From: Acinetobacter portensis
Lineage (GTDB): Bacteria > Pseudomonadota > Gammaproteobacteria > Pseudomonadales > Moraxellaceae
Direction: 5' to 3'
DNA: 64,000 nucleotides
NCBI RefSeq assembly: GCF_023158935.1
Contig: NZ_CP096120.1
Location: 992,001-1,056,000 of the forward strand
Shown here in pieces: positions 48,242-56,676 of the stretch. The position numbers and the translations under genes are program-made. Position 1 is the stretch's first letter. Every line of letters begins with the position of its first letter. The notes below the pieces were generated by a model, which made no database searches, was not told the origin of the DNA, and saw nothing but the letters and a program-made list of their open reading frames with translations.

Positions 48242-49968
48242 AAATCATGATGTTTTACTTCATTTAACTGTTTATGGATAAAATTATCCAAAATTGGTCT
48301 TTGTTGCTCATTCAGTAATTCAAAGTTAAAACGCATGAAACTTTGTGTAATTAATAATGGCTTAATTAAAAATACTTTCAACTCATCTGTGCCCAAACGA
48401 AGTTGGATAGATTGCTTATCTTTTAATAAACCAATTCCAGGTAAAATTAATGTGGTAGATATTTCATCTAATTGTGTATTCTGCATAATAAGAGCAGGGT
48501 GGTAATGACCTGTGTTACGGTCGACTTGTAAGTAGCAAGCACATGGTGCAATGTCTTGAGCAAGAATTTCTAAACCAAGTTCTAAACTTTGCTCAGATGA
48601 TTGTTTAATCCAGCGAATAACACCACCACGCCATGGGCTACGTGAGTTTTCTTGAACTAAAATAAACTCACCTGTTTTTAAATTTTTAGGTGTTATGCCA
48701 TTCCATTGAATACGGTAACCCGTGACACTGATATCTAGTACATCAACTTGATAGATTTTTTTAGATTCTCTATCAATATTTTTAGAAGGGGTTTCATTAA
48801 TTGGGATTGTGTGATGATTTGGGTCTAGAAAGTTACTTGCACCTTTAATTTGATAGTTAGAACCTAGTGCTAAGGTTTCATTAAAGTTTTTAGCTTTAGA
48901 TAAATAAAAATGAGCAGCACTTAATCCAAAACAAATTTTAATACGGGCATTATATTCGTAACGTTCATAACGACGTTCGGCTGTATTGGTTAAAATATTA
49001 TGAATATGGAAGTGTAGAGCAGGGGTTAAAAATAGTTTTTCATTTGCAGAAAATTTTTCGTTGTTTCTACCCTGATTTTCATTTAAATATTCAAGCAATG
49101 CTTGTGTTGAAATATAAATATTAGTATTGCAATTCGTTTCTTGAACTGTATTGAAAATGGGTGCGTGATCTTTAGTTGAGTCTACAACATAGCGAGACAG
49201 TGTAGATTCTTTAGGTAAGACTTGAACAAGCCTTGCCCATTCATAGCTGCATAAAAATAAACCTTGAATTTCAGCAGGGCGTATTTGATGCGTATTGAAA
49301 ATATCAAGTAAAACAATTTGAGCATAGGCCTGATTAATATTTTTAATTTGATGTTTTGTACCTAATATTTGGTTGATATTGGTCAAATTAAAATTATTCT
49401 TCATTGCATTGGCTAAAAGTGAATGCGTAATGAGCCATTGACCTGTTAATGCTGAGTTGTACAGCATTTGTTGGTGATAAAACAATAAAGCAAGCTGTTG
49501 TAATGCATAGTACGTTGCAACTGTTTGAGCTGTTTCTAAATTCTTTTTGGATTTGAAAGAGAAAAATGAAAAACTTTGATCTTGTAGTTGTTGCTTACTA
49601 CGCTGTGCGATATCAATATAAATTTTAGATAAATGAATTCTAAGAGATAATGCTAATTCAATAATTTGAGTATTACGACTATCAGATATAAGCGATTGAT
49701 TAAATGAGTGTTTTTCTAGACTATTTAAGATATTGTCAATAATTGGATGAATGGCTTGAATTAAGTCAAAACGCAGTGTTTCTTTACAATTTAGCTCAGA
49801 AATTTCAACAATTGCATTGAATAAAGCGCGTGCGGAATCACCTAAATGATGAATTTCTAATTGACCTGACCATTGCTGAATACTTGTTACAGAGTTTTGG
49901 CAAAAACTAAGCTGCTCCAACGTTAATTCGTTGCTGGTTTGAAAGATATCATTCGCCGTTTTATCCAT
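48223..49968 (-). CDS. PilZ-domain-like protein with large helical N-terminus
   Basis: A 581-residue protein. The first 330 or so residues are helical. The C-terminal region holds a PilZ-like beta domain: an Arg-rich stretch RRYERYEYNAR and the DISVTGYRIQW motif (D/NxSxxG), then WRGGVIRWIK and LELGLEIL. PilZ domains bind c-di-GMP. Its overlap and shared strand with the FimX-like gene imply a joint role in c-di-GMP signalling, perhaps pili or surface motility. It starts 13 bp after epmB ends. Confidence 0.7.
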   Translation of the reverse strand: MDKTANDIFQTSNELTLEQLSFCQNSVTSIQQWSGQLEIHHLGDSARALFNAIVEISELNCKETLRFDLIQAIHPIIDNILNSLEKHSFNQSLISDSRNTQIIELALSLRIHLSKIYIDIAQRSKQQLQDQSFSFFSFKSKKNLETAQTVATYYALQQLALLFYHQQMLYNSALTGQWLITHSLLANAMKNNFNLTNINQILGTKHQIKNINQAYAQIVLLDIFNTHQIRPAEIQGLFLCSYEWARLVQVLPKESTLSRYVVDSTKDHAPIFNTVQETNCNTNIYISTQALLEYLNENQGRNNEKFSANEKLFLTPALHFHIHNILTNTAERRYERYEYNARIKICFGLSAAHFYLSKAKNFNETLALGSNYQIKGASNFLDPNHHTIPINETPSKNIDRESKKIYQVDVLDISVTGYRIQWNGITPKNLKTGEFILVQENSRSPWRGGVIRWIKQSSEQSLELGLEILAQDIAPCACYLQVDRNTGHYHPALIMQNTQLDEISTTLILPGIGLLKDKQSIQLRLGTDELKVFLIKPLLITQSFMRFNFELLNEQQRPILDNFIHKQLNEVKHHDLWETLK

Positions 49969-49980
49969 AATTCATTTAAC

Positions 49981-50997
49981 TCAAAAAGTTTCCGTTCCCA
50001 AAAGTGGTGTTTTATTTTTCTCCCCAGCAATTTCTCGTACAAGCTTTGGTACTAGATAGCCGGGTAAAGTAGCAAGTAATTCTGTATAAATTTGATTGAT
50101 TGTGTCTGGTTCTAAATCGAAATGATGAGCACCTTTCACTTTATCCAATACATGTAAATAGTATGGCATTACCCCAATATCAAATAATTTATAACTTAAA
50201 TTTGCTAAAATGTTCGCTGAATCATTGACCCCTTTTAACAACACAGCTTGATTTAATAACGTGATTTTATTTTCCACAAGTCCATTTAATTTTGAACATG
50301 TATATTCGTCTAATTCTAGAGCATGATTCGAGTGTATCACTAGAATAATTCGTAGCCTACTGTTTTTTAAGATAGAAATAAACTCATCATCAACTCTGCT
50401 AGGAATGACGACTGGAACACGTGAATGAATTCTCACGTATTTTAGTTGTTTAATTGATTCTAAACGCTCAATCCACAATTGAAGTTTTCTATTTGAAATT
50501 GTAAGTGGGTCACCACCACTTAAAATCACTTCATTAATTTCGGGTTTAGATTCAATGTAATTTGCAATATTTATCCAATCATCATTTTTAGGTAAATTTT
50601 CTTGATATGGGAAATGACGTCTAAAACAATATCGACAATGAACAGCACAAGCACCTGTAAGTGTAAGTAAAAAGCGTGACTTATACTTATGTAAAACGCC
50701 TGGTTGTTGATTCGCTTCTTCTTCACCTAAAGGGTCTGTAATAAAACCTTCGTGATCTTCAAGTTCTAAATGATGAGGTAAAACTTGTAAGAGTAAGGGA
50801 TCGAGTGAATTACCTTTTTCAATTTTTTCAGCAAACGCACGAGGAACACGAAGCTTAAATGTTTCAGATGCTAAAAGTGCGCCAGACAATAATTGGTCAG
50901 ATGATAAGTCGAGTAGGTCTAACAGTTCTTTAGGCTGAGTAATAAGATCACTCATTTGAGATTGCCAATTTTGCTCTTGATATAAATAATTTGTCAT
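49981..50997 (-). CDS. epmB: EF-P beta-lysylation protein EpmB
   Basis: A radical-SAM/PLP enzyme of the lysine 2,3-aminomutase family that isomerises (R)-beta-lysine for attachment to EF-P. The 4Fe-4S motif CAVHCRYC supplies C117, C121 and C124. Length is 338 residues, as for E. coli EpmB. It is divergent from efp, its substrate; epmA is not in the window. The PilZ-like gene follows it closely on the same strand. Confidence 0.94.
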   Translation of the reverse strand: MTNYLYQEQNWQSQMSDLITQPKELLDLLDLSSDQLLSGALLASETFKLRVPRAFAEKIEKGNSLDPLLLQVLPHHLELEDHEGFITDPLGEEEANQQPGVLHKYKSRFLLTLTGACAVHCRYCFRRHFPYQENLPKNDDWINIANYIESKPEINEVILSGGDPLTISNRKLQLWIERLESIKQLKYVRIHSRVPVVIPSRVDDEFISILKNSRLRIILVIHSNHALELDEYTCSKLNGLVENKITLLNQAVLLKGVNDSANILANLSYKLFDIGVMPYYLHVLDKVKGAHHFDLEPDTINQIYTELLATLPGYLVPKLVREIAGEKNKTPLLGTETF

Positions 50998-51367
50998 GTT
51001 TATGCTTAAAAATATAAATTGATCTTAGATTCAAACGAGTAGGTAGATACGAATTACGTATAGATTGAAAAAATAAAAATCATAAAAGGATAAAGAAGGA
51101 GATTGAATAAAATTTGAAATTCAAATTTAGTGAATTTTACCTCTTTTTAGCAATGCTATAAATAAGAAGAATTGATGTATGTGTATAAGTTAATCAGCTT
51201 AAGTTCGATATTCAAGAATTTTTCATTGCGACAAAGTGTATTGGTCATTTAGAATACGTCACATCACATAAATGTGCATGTGGCATAAGTGTGCGAGTTA
51301 GCTTGCTAAATGATTCGTACAGCCCGTAGCGCTAAAGATTATAGTTAGTAAGTTTGGAGTGCCAGTC
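50998..51367. other. 370-bp intergenic region between epmB and efp
   Basis: No gene or repeat seen. It is AT-rich and must hold two divergent promoters. A small palindrome, CACAT-AA-ATGTG (51265-51276), and a TATAGT sequence (51340-51345) about 28 bp before the efp start are the only regulatory-looking elements, neither convincing. Confidence 0.45.
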
Positions 51368-51937
51368 ATGGCCTATTATTCTACGAATGATTTCAAGTCA
51401 GGCCTTAAGGTTATGCTTGATGGTAACCCATGTTCAATCATGGAAAATGAATATGTTAAGCCTGGTAAAGGTCAAGCATTCAACCGCGTAAAATTGCGTA
51501 ACCTTCGCAGCGGTAAAGTTTTAGAAAAAACTTTTAAATCAGGTGAAAACTTAGAAGCTGCAGACATCGTAGAAGTAGAAATGGAATACTTGTACAACGA
51601 TGGCGAAATGTGGAACTTCATGGATCCCGTTTCATTTGAACAGATTGCTGCTGATAAAACAGCGATGAGCGATGCTGCTAAATGGTTAAAAGACGATTCA
51701 AATGAAAAATGCACAATTATGTTGTTCAATGGCGTTCCTTTGAACGTTACAGCACCTAACTTTGTTGTATTGAAAATTGTTGAAACAGATCCAGGTGTAC
51801 GTGGCGATACTTCAGGTGGTGGTGGTAAGCCAGCTAAGCTTGAAACAGGTGCAGTTGTACGTGTTCCATTGTTTGTTCAGCAAGAAGAAAGCGTTCGTGT
51901 AGACACTCGTACAGGTGACTATTTAGAGCGTGCATAA
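51368..51937 (+). CDS. efp: Elongation factor P
   Basis: Stimulates peptide bond formation at polyproline stretches on the ribosome. ATG 51368 gives [17 protein letters not shown] with GGAG upstream; the in-frame GTG at 51359 is spurious. The modified Lys is K34 in the KPGKGQAF loop, matching the beta-lysylation type served by EpmA/EpmB. Length is 189 residues with all three beta domains. A terminator follows. Confidence 0.97.
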   Translation: MAYYSTNDFKSGLKVMLDGNPCSIMENEYVKPGKGQAFNRVKLRNLRSGKVLEKTFKSGENLEAADIVEVEMEYLYNDGEMWNFMDPVSFEQIAADKTAMSDAAKWLKDDSNEKCTIMLFNGVPLNVTAPNFVVLKIVETDPGVRGDTSGGGGKPAKLETGAVVRVPLFVQQEESVRVDTRTGDYLERA

Positions 51938-51962
51938 TGGTGTAGAAATATACTATTATCGA

Positions 51963-51994
51963 AAGGGATGATCTTAATCATCCCTTTTTTTATG
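51963..51994 (+). terminator. Terminator of efp
   Basis: A 10-bp stem (AAGGGATGAT 51963-51972 with ATCATCCCTT 51977-51986) with a CTTA loop is followed by T7. Confidence 0.9.
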
Positions 51995-52109
51995 CCAAAG
52001 TCTTAGATTAAAAGAAGGATGTGAGGAGTAAAGTTGTTCAGGATGAAACAGCTGTACCTCAAAAAAAATAATTAAGCTGATTTAGAACATACATATATGA
52101 GGGATTTAA

Positions 52110-54212
52110 ATGGAATCAGTTCAACCAAAGTTGACAACAACTTCTAAAATTATATGGCTGCTTGTTGCCATATTGGGCGCAATATCCTTCGGGATACTTG
52201 CGGTAAGTCGTGGAGAGCATGTGAATGCGGTATGGCTCATTCTTGCAGCCGTCTGTGTATACAGCATTGCATATCGTTTCTATAGTTTATTTATTGCCAA
52301 TAAAGTCTTTGAGCTGAATGAGCGACGTTTAACACCTGCGCATCGTTTAGCAGATGGCTTGGATTATGTTCCAACCAATAAAGGCGTTTTGTTCGGACAT
52401 CACTTTGCTGCAATTGCAGGTGCAGGTCCGCTTGTAGGTCCAATTCTTGCTGCACAAATGGGTTACTTACCAGGTACCATTTGGCTTTTAGTAGGTGTTG
52501 TACTTGCAGGTGCGGTACAAGACTTTTTAGTACTTTTCATTTCTACACGTAGAGATGGACGCTCTTTAGGCGAAATGGCGAAGCAAGAGCTTGGTTCATT
52601 TGCTGGTGTAATTGTAATGCTTGGTGCGCTTGGCGTAATGATCATTATTCTTGCAGTATTGGCACTGGTTGTTGTTAAAGCATTAACAAACAGTCCATGG
52701 GGTGTATTCAGTATTGCAGCAACTATTCCAATTGCGTTGTTCATGGGTGTTTACATGCGATTTATCCGACCGGGTAAAATTGCAGAAGTGTCGATTATTG
52801 GTTTTGTACTGATGATGGCAGGGATTATCTATGGTGAAAGCATTGCTCAACATCCATATTGGGGGCCGTTATTCACATTAACAGGTACTGAATTAACTTG
52901 GTGTTTGATTGCATATGGTTTCATTGCATCAGTTTTACCTGTTTGGTTGCTTTTAGCACCGCGTGATTACTTATCTACATTCTTAAAAATTGGTGTAATT
53001 GCAGGTTTGGCAATTGGTATTGTATTTGCAATGCCTGAAATGAAAATGCCAGCAATCACACAATTCGTTGATGGTACAGGTCCTGTATTTGCAGGTTCAA
53101 TGTTCCCATTCTTATTTATTACCATTGCCTGTGGTGCAATTTCAGGTTTCCACGCACTTGTGTCATCGGGTACAACACCAAAACTTGTGAATAAAGAAAC
53201 TGATATTCGCATGATTGGTTATGGCGGGATGTTGATGGAATCATTCGTTGCAATTATGGCGATGGTTTGTGCAACAGTACTAGATCCTGGTGTTTATTTT
53301 GCAATTAACTCGCCTGCGGCAGTTATTGGTACATCTGTAGAGTCGGCTGCGGAAGCGGTACGTAATTTAGGTTTTGTCATTACACCTGAAGCATTAACAT
53401 TACTTGCACAAGAAGTGGGTGAAAGCTCAATTTTATCTCGTACAGGTGGTGCGCCAACATTTGCAATTGGTATGGCTCATATTATTACTGAAATTTTCAA
53501 CAGTCGTGAAATGATGGCATTTTGGTACCACTTCGCAATTCTATTCGAAGCATTATTTATTTTAACTGCGGTAGATGCGGGTACACGTGCTTGCCGTTTC
53601 ATGGTTCAAGATACAGTTGGTATTGTTGTTCCTGCGGTTAAAAACTCTAAGAATTTTGTAGGTAACTTAATTGGTACTGCTGTCGCAGTTTCAGGATGGG
53701 GCTTCTTCGTATACCAAGGCGTAGTCGATCCATTAGGCGGTATTAACAGCTTATGGCCGTTATTCGGTATTGGTAACCAAATTCTTGCAGCAATGGCATT
53801 GATGCTAGGTACGGTTATTCTATTCAAGATGAAGAAAGAGAAATATGTTTGGGTGACAATCGTTCCAACTATTTTCTTGTTCATTACATCGATGACTGCT
53901 GGTTGGCAAAAGATTTTCCACGAAAATCCAAAAATTGGTTTCTTGGCACAAGCAGACCGTTTCAAGGACGCAATTGCACGTGGTGAAATTTTAAAACCTG
54001 CGAAATCAATTGAAGAAATGCAAACAATCATTATGTCTAACCAAATTAATGCAGCGTTATGTGCATTCTTTATGATTGTTGCTTTTGTGATGTTGTTTGC
54101 TGCAATTCGTGTGGTGCGCCGTGCATTGGCTTCGCCAACACCAACTGTGAATGAAGCGGAAGCAATTTACGTTGATCCTGCTAAAATTGAGCCATCAAAA
54201 TCTGCACATTAA
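52110..54212 (+). CDS. cstA: CstA-family carbon-starvation / pyruvate transporter
   Basis: A 700-residue polytopic inner-membrane transporter, closely resembling E. coli CstA and BtsT along the whole length (GLDYVPTNKGVLFGHHFAAIAGAGP, VQDFLVLF, GFHALVSSGTTPK). CstA was described as a carbon-starvation peptide transporter and the family includes pyruvate transporters. The substrate here is undetermined. It is followed by a YbdD-like gene 12 bp downstream, the usual pairing. Confidence 0.92.
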   Translation: MESVQPKLTTTSKIIWLLVAILGAISFGILAVSRGEHVNAVWLILAAVCVYSIAYRFYSLFIANKVFELNERRLTPAHRLADGLDYVPTNKGVLFGHHFAAIAGAGPLVGPILAAQMGYLPGTIWLLVGVVLAGAVQDFLVLFISTRRDGRSLGEMAKQELGSFAGVIVMLGALGVMIIILAVLALVVVKALTNSPWGVFSIAATIPIALFMGVYMRFIRPGKIAEVSIIGFVLMMAGIIYGESIAQHPYWGPLFTLTGTELTWCLIAYGFIASVLPVWLLLAPRDYLSTFLKIGVIAGLAIGIVFAMPEMKMPAITQFVDGTGPVFAGSMFPFLFITIACGAISGFHALVSSGTTPKLVNKETDIRMIGYGGMLMESFVAIMAMVCATVLDPGVYFAINSPAAVIGTSVESAAEAVRNLGFVITPEALTLLAQEVGESSILSRTGGAPTFAIGMAHIITEIFNSREMMAFWYHFAILFEALFILTAVDAGTRACRFMVQDTVGIVVPAVKNSKNFVGNLIGTAVAVSGWGFFVYQGVVDPLGGINSLWPLFGIGNQILAAMALMLGTVILFKMKKEKYVWVTIVPTIFLFITSMTAGWQKIFHENPKIGFLAQADRFKDAIARGEILKPAKSIEEMQTIIMSNQINAALCAFFMIVAFVMLFAAIRVVRRALASPTPTVNEAEAIYVDPAKIEPSKSAH

Positions 54213-54224
54213 TGAGGATTTCGT

Positions 54225-54527
54225 ATGAACCTTAAATTTGCTAAAAGTGGTAAAACGGTGATTTATAAAATCATCAAAATGACCATTATGTCGCAGAAGG
54301 AGCTTATTCTTAATCCTAAGAATTGGTCTCGAATTGCAACACTTTGGCAGCGTTTACAGCAAAGTTTTCGCTTGATGGTGGGTGTGCCTGATTACCAAAA
54401 TTATTTGGAACATATGGCAAAACATCATCCAGATTTGGAAGCTATGGATGCTAAAACTTTTTATCGTTATTGCGTGGATGCACGTTATCCAACAGCAGGT
54501 GGCGATATGAAGAAATGCCCTTGTTAA
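54225..54527 (+). CDS. ybdD: YbdD/YjiX-family small protein
   Basis: A 100-residue protein of the DUF466 family that accompanies CstA/BtsT. Seen: LMVGVPDYQNYLEHMAKHHPD and the C-terminal DARYPTAGGDMKKCPC, which match YbdD. The E. coli homologue is about 65 residues; this one has a longer N-terminus. Start ATG 54225 has GAGG upstream. Required for transport by the partner in related systems; direct role not known here. Confidence 0.9.
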   Translation: MNLKFAKSGKTVIYKIIKMTIMSQKELILNPKNWSRIATLWQRLQQSFRLMVGVPDYQNYLEHMAKHHPDLEAMDAKTFYRYCVDARYPTAGGDMKKCPC

Positions 54528-54539
54528 TATTTGATTAAT

Positions 54540-54568
54540 AAAAAAGCGTCCTAAGGGGCGCTTTTTTA
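54540..54568 (+). terminator. Terminator of cstA-ybdD
   Basis: An AGCGTCC/GGGCGCT stem with one G-U pair (54545-54551 with 54556-54562), A-run before and T-run after. Confidence 0.82.
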
Positions 54569-54701
54569 TGGTCGTTATTTATGTATTGTTCATAATCTAA
54601 AGCCTGAATTGCCCCAAATTTTTTGTGAGTTAGAAGCACAACAAAAACATGAGCCAGATCTTAAGTCTGAAACTGTAAAAATTGAGGATAAAGTCGCATA
54701 A
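54567..54701 (+). pseudogene. Possible C-terminal gene remnant
   Basis: A plus-strand frame with no ATG runs from about 54567 to a TAA. It ends KPELPQIFCELEAQQKHEP, then DLKSETVKIEDKVA. Codon use and charged composition look like the tail of a real protein, yet there is no start and the terminator precedes it. Probably a decayed fragment; chance is possible. Confidence 0.3.
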
Positions 54702-54798
54702 CCACCTTAAAAATAACACTTTAGAGAGTATTGAATTCTTTGGAAAAAATCTAAAACAGTGTATGTTATTTAAAACTGATTTTATTTGGGGAATGTAG

Positions 54799-55761
54799 GT
54801 GATTTGGGGAATGAAAAAGGCAAACGAAGAAGCTTCATACCAAAGTGAGCATAATTTGGATGCATCAATCGAAAAATACACTCCAAAAATTACTGAATTT
54901 TTAACGCAAATTAATCGCATTATTTTAGATAAAGAACAGCAAACAAAGCTTGCACTGTGTTGCTTACTTGCAGGTGGGCATGTGTTGTTTGAAGATCTGC
55001 CTGGTTTGGGTAAAACAACATTATCTAGCGCATTAGCAAAACTTGCAGGACTTCAATTTCAACGTATTCAATTTACCAATGACATGCTTGCAAGCGATGT
55101 GATTGGCGTAAATATGTTTAATCAAAAAGAACATCAATTCGAGTTTAAACAAGGTCCAATTTTCACCCAAATTTTACTTGCAGATGAAATTAACCGTTGT
55201 AGTCCTAAAACGCAAAGTGCTTTACTTGAAGCGATGGAAGAGGGCTATGTCACTATAGATGGTATACGCCACGAACTACCAAAACCATTTTGGGTTATGG
55301 CAACGCAAAATCCATTATTTCAAAGTGGTACATACGCTTTACCAGAATCTCAGTTAGATCGTTTTTTAATGCGTTTATCTTTGGGATATCCATCAAGACA
55401 AGCAGAAAAACAATTATTACAGCAAAATTCAAGACAATCGTTAATTTCTACTTTAAATCATGTGTTTTTAGAATCAGAAGTGCTTGAATTACAAAATATT
55501 GTTAAAGATATTTTTGTATCTGATACGGCTTTGGAATATTTACTAGATTTAGTTGAAGAGTCACGAAAAGGACATCACGGATTGTCTACACGCGGTGCTT
55601 TAGCTTTAAAGAAAGCGGCACAAGCGCATGCGCTTATTATGCAACGTAATTTTGTGACCTCGGATGATATTCAAGCTGTATTTAGCGCTGTTACTTCACA
55701 TCGATTGGGGCTTTCAGAATCAGAAGCTTTACATTTAATGAAGCAAGTAGGTGCGAGTTAA
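54799..55761 (+). CDS. MoxR-family AAA+ ATPase
   Basis: A 320-residue MoxR ATPase, a chaperone-like AAA+ protein. Walker A is DLPGLGKTT near residues 66-74, Walker B is LLADEINRCSP, and sensor 1 is in MATQNP. The start is either GTG 54799, with TTGGGGA at a good distance, or ATG 54811. It is first in the operon MoxR, DUF58, transglutaminase, an arrangement seen across many bacteria and thought to act in envelope or secretion-related assembly. Confidence 0.9.
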   Translation: MIWGMKKANEEASYQSEHNLDASIEKYTPKITEFLTQINRIILDKEQQTKLALCCLLAGGHVLFEDLPGLGKTTLSSALAKLAGLQFQRIQFTNDMLASDVIGVNMFNQKEHQFEFKQGPIFTQILLADEINRCSPKTQSALLEAMEEGYVTIDGIRHELPKPFWVMATQNPLFQSGTYALPESQLDRFLMRLSLGYPSRQAEKQLLQQNSRQSLISTLNHVFLESEVLELQNIVKDIFVSDTALEYLLDLVEESRKGHHGLSTRGALALKKAAQAHALIMQRNFVTSDDIQAVFSAVTSHRLGLSESEALHLMKQVGAS

Positions 55762-55767
55762 TTGTAT

Positions 55768-56676
55768 ATGCTGAAGAAATATTGGCAGAGTTGGGTAAAT
55801 AAAAGATTTAAATTTGAACAATTTAAGCAACTGACCCAAAAAGATATTTTGATATTTATTTATCAGCAAGGTTATTTGTTTCTTGTTCTAATATTTATCA
55901 CATTTATTGCAGGTGTAAATTACGCGAATAATCTTATTTTAGGTTTTTGCTTTTTAATAAGTTCTATTTTATGTATTAGCTTTTATTTAACTTTTAAACA
56001 GCTTCATGGTTTAGAAATTACATCTGCAATATCTGAAATTGGGCAGGTTGGAAATTCGGTAGAACTCACATTATATTTTGAGCAAAAACTACCGCAAACA
56101 CGGTATCTTTGGATTAAAACAGAACATCATTTAGAGAAAATTTTAATCCAAAATTTAAAAGAAAAAATCACATTAAATTTCTATGCAGAAGAACGTGGAA
56201 AATTTGAATTGCCTAATATTCAAATTTATTCAGTTTATCCATTTGGGCTAGTTCGAGCGTGGACGTATTTATATCTTCAAAATTGTGTATGGATTGCACC
56301 AAGAGCCAAAGAGTTTCAAACAGATAACAAGTTTGTGCAGCAAAACTTTTCTCAAGATGTAGATGAGTTTAGAGAGTTGAGAGAATATCAAACAGGTGAG
56401 TCTCTACATGCAGTTTCATGGAAGCAAGCAGCACGTGGTCATGGCTTATATATTAAAATATTTGAACAATATGAAGATCAACATCACGTGAATATTGTTT
56501 ATGAAAATATGCCTGCAAATTCACATGAAGAGCGTTTAAGTTTAATGATGGGATTGGTCGAACAATGTGAGCAATTACAACATGCTTATAATTTGGTATT
56601 ACCACGTGCAGAACTTGAACTGGGTTTAGGTGAAAAACAGCTATATCAAGCGAAACTTCTGTTAGCACAGGCGTAA
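55768..56676 (+). CDS. DUF58-domain membrane protein
   Basis: A 302-residue protein. Two N-terminal membrane helices (about 25-70) precede a cytoplasmic domain with the DUF58 core, DEFRELREYQTGESLHAVSWKQAARGHGLYIKIFEQYE. DUF58 proteins accompany MoxR ATPases and contain a von Willebrand A-like fold. ATG 55768 follows the moxR stop by 6 bp; TTG 55762 is an alternative. It overlaps the next gene by one base. Confidence 0.87.
   Translation: MLKKYWQSWVNKRFKFEQFKQLTQKDILIFIYQQGYLFLVLIFITFIAGVNYANNLILGFCFLISSILCISFYLTFKQLHGLEITSAISEIGQVGNSVELTLYFEQKLPQTRYLWIKTEHHLEKILIQNLKEKITLNFYAEERGKFELPNIQIYSVYPFGLVRAWTYLYLQNCVWIAPRAKEFQTDNKFVQQNFSQDVDEFRELREYQTGESLHAVSWKQAARGHGLYIKIFEQYEDQHHVNIVYENMPANSHEERLSLMMGLVEQCEQLQHAYNLVLPRAELELGLGEKQLYQAKLLLAQA

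Noticed and set aside
53606..54031. A 141-codon minus-strand frame inside cstA
   Set aside because: Entirely antisense to a strongly conserved membrane protein; no independent signal.
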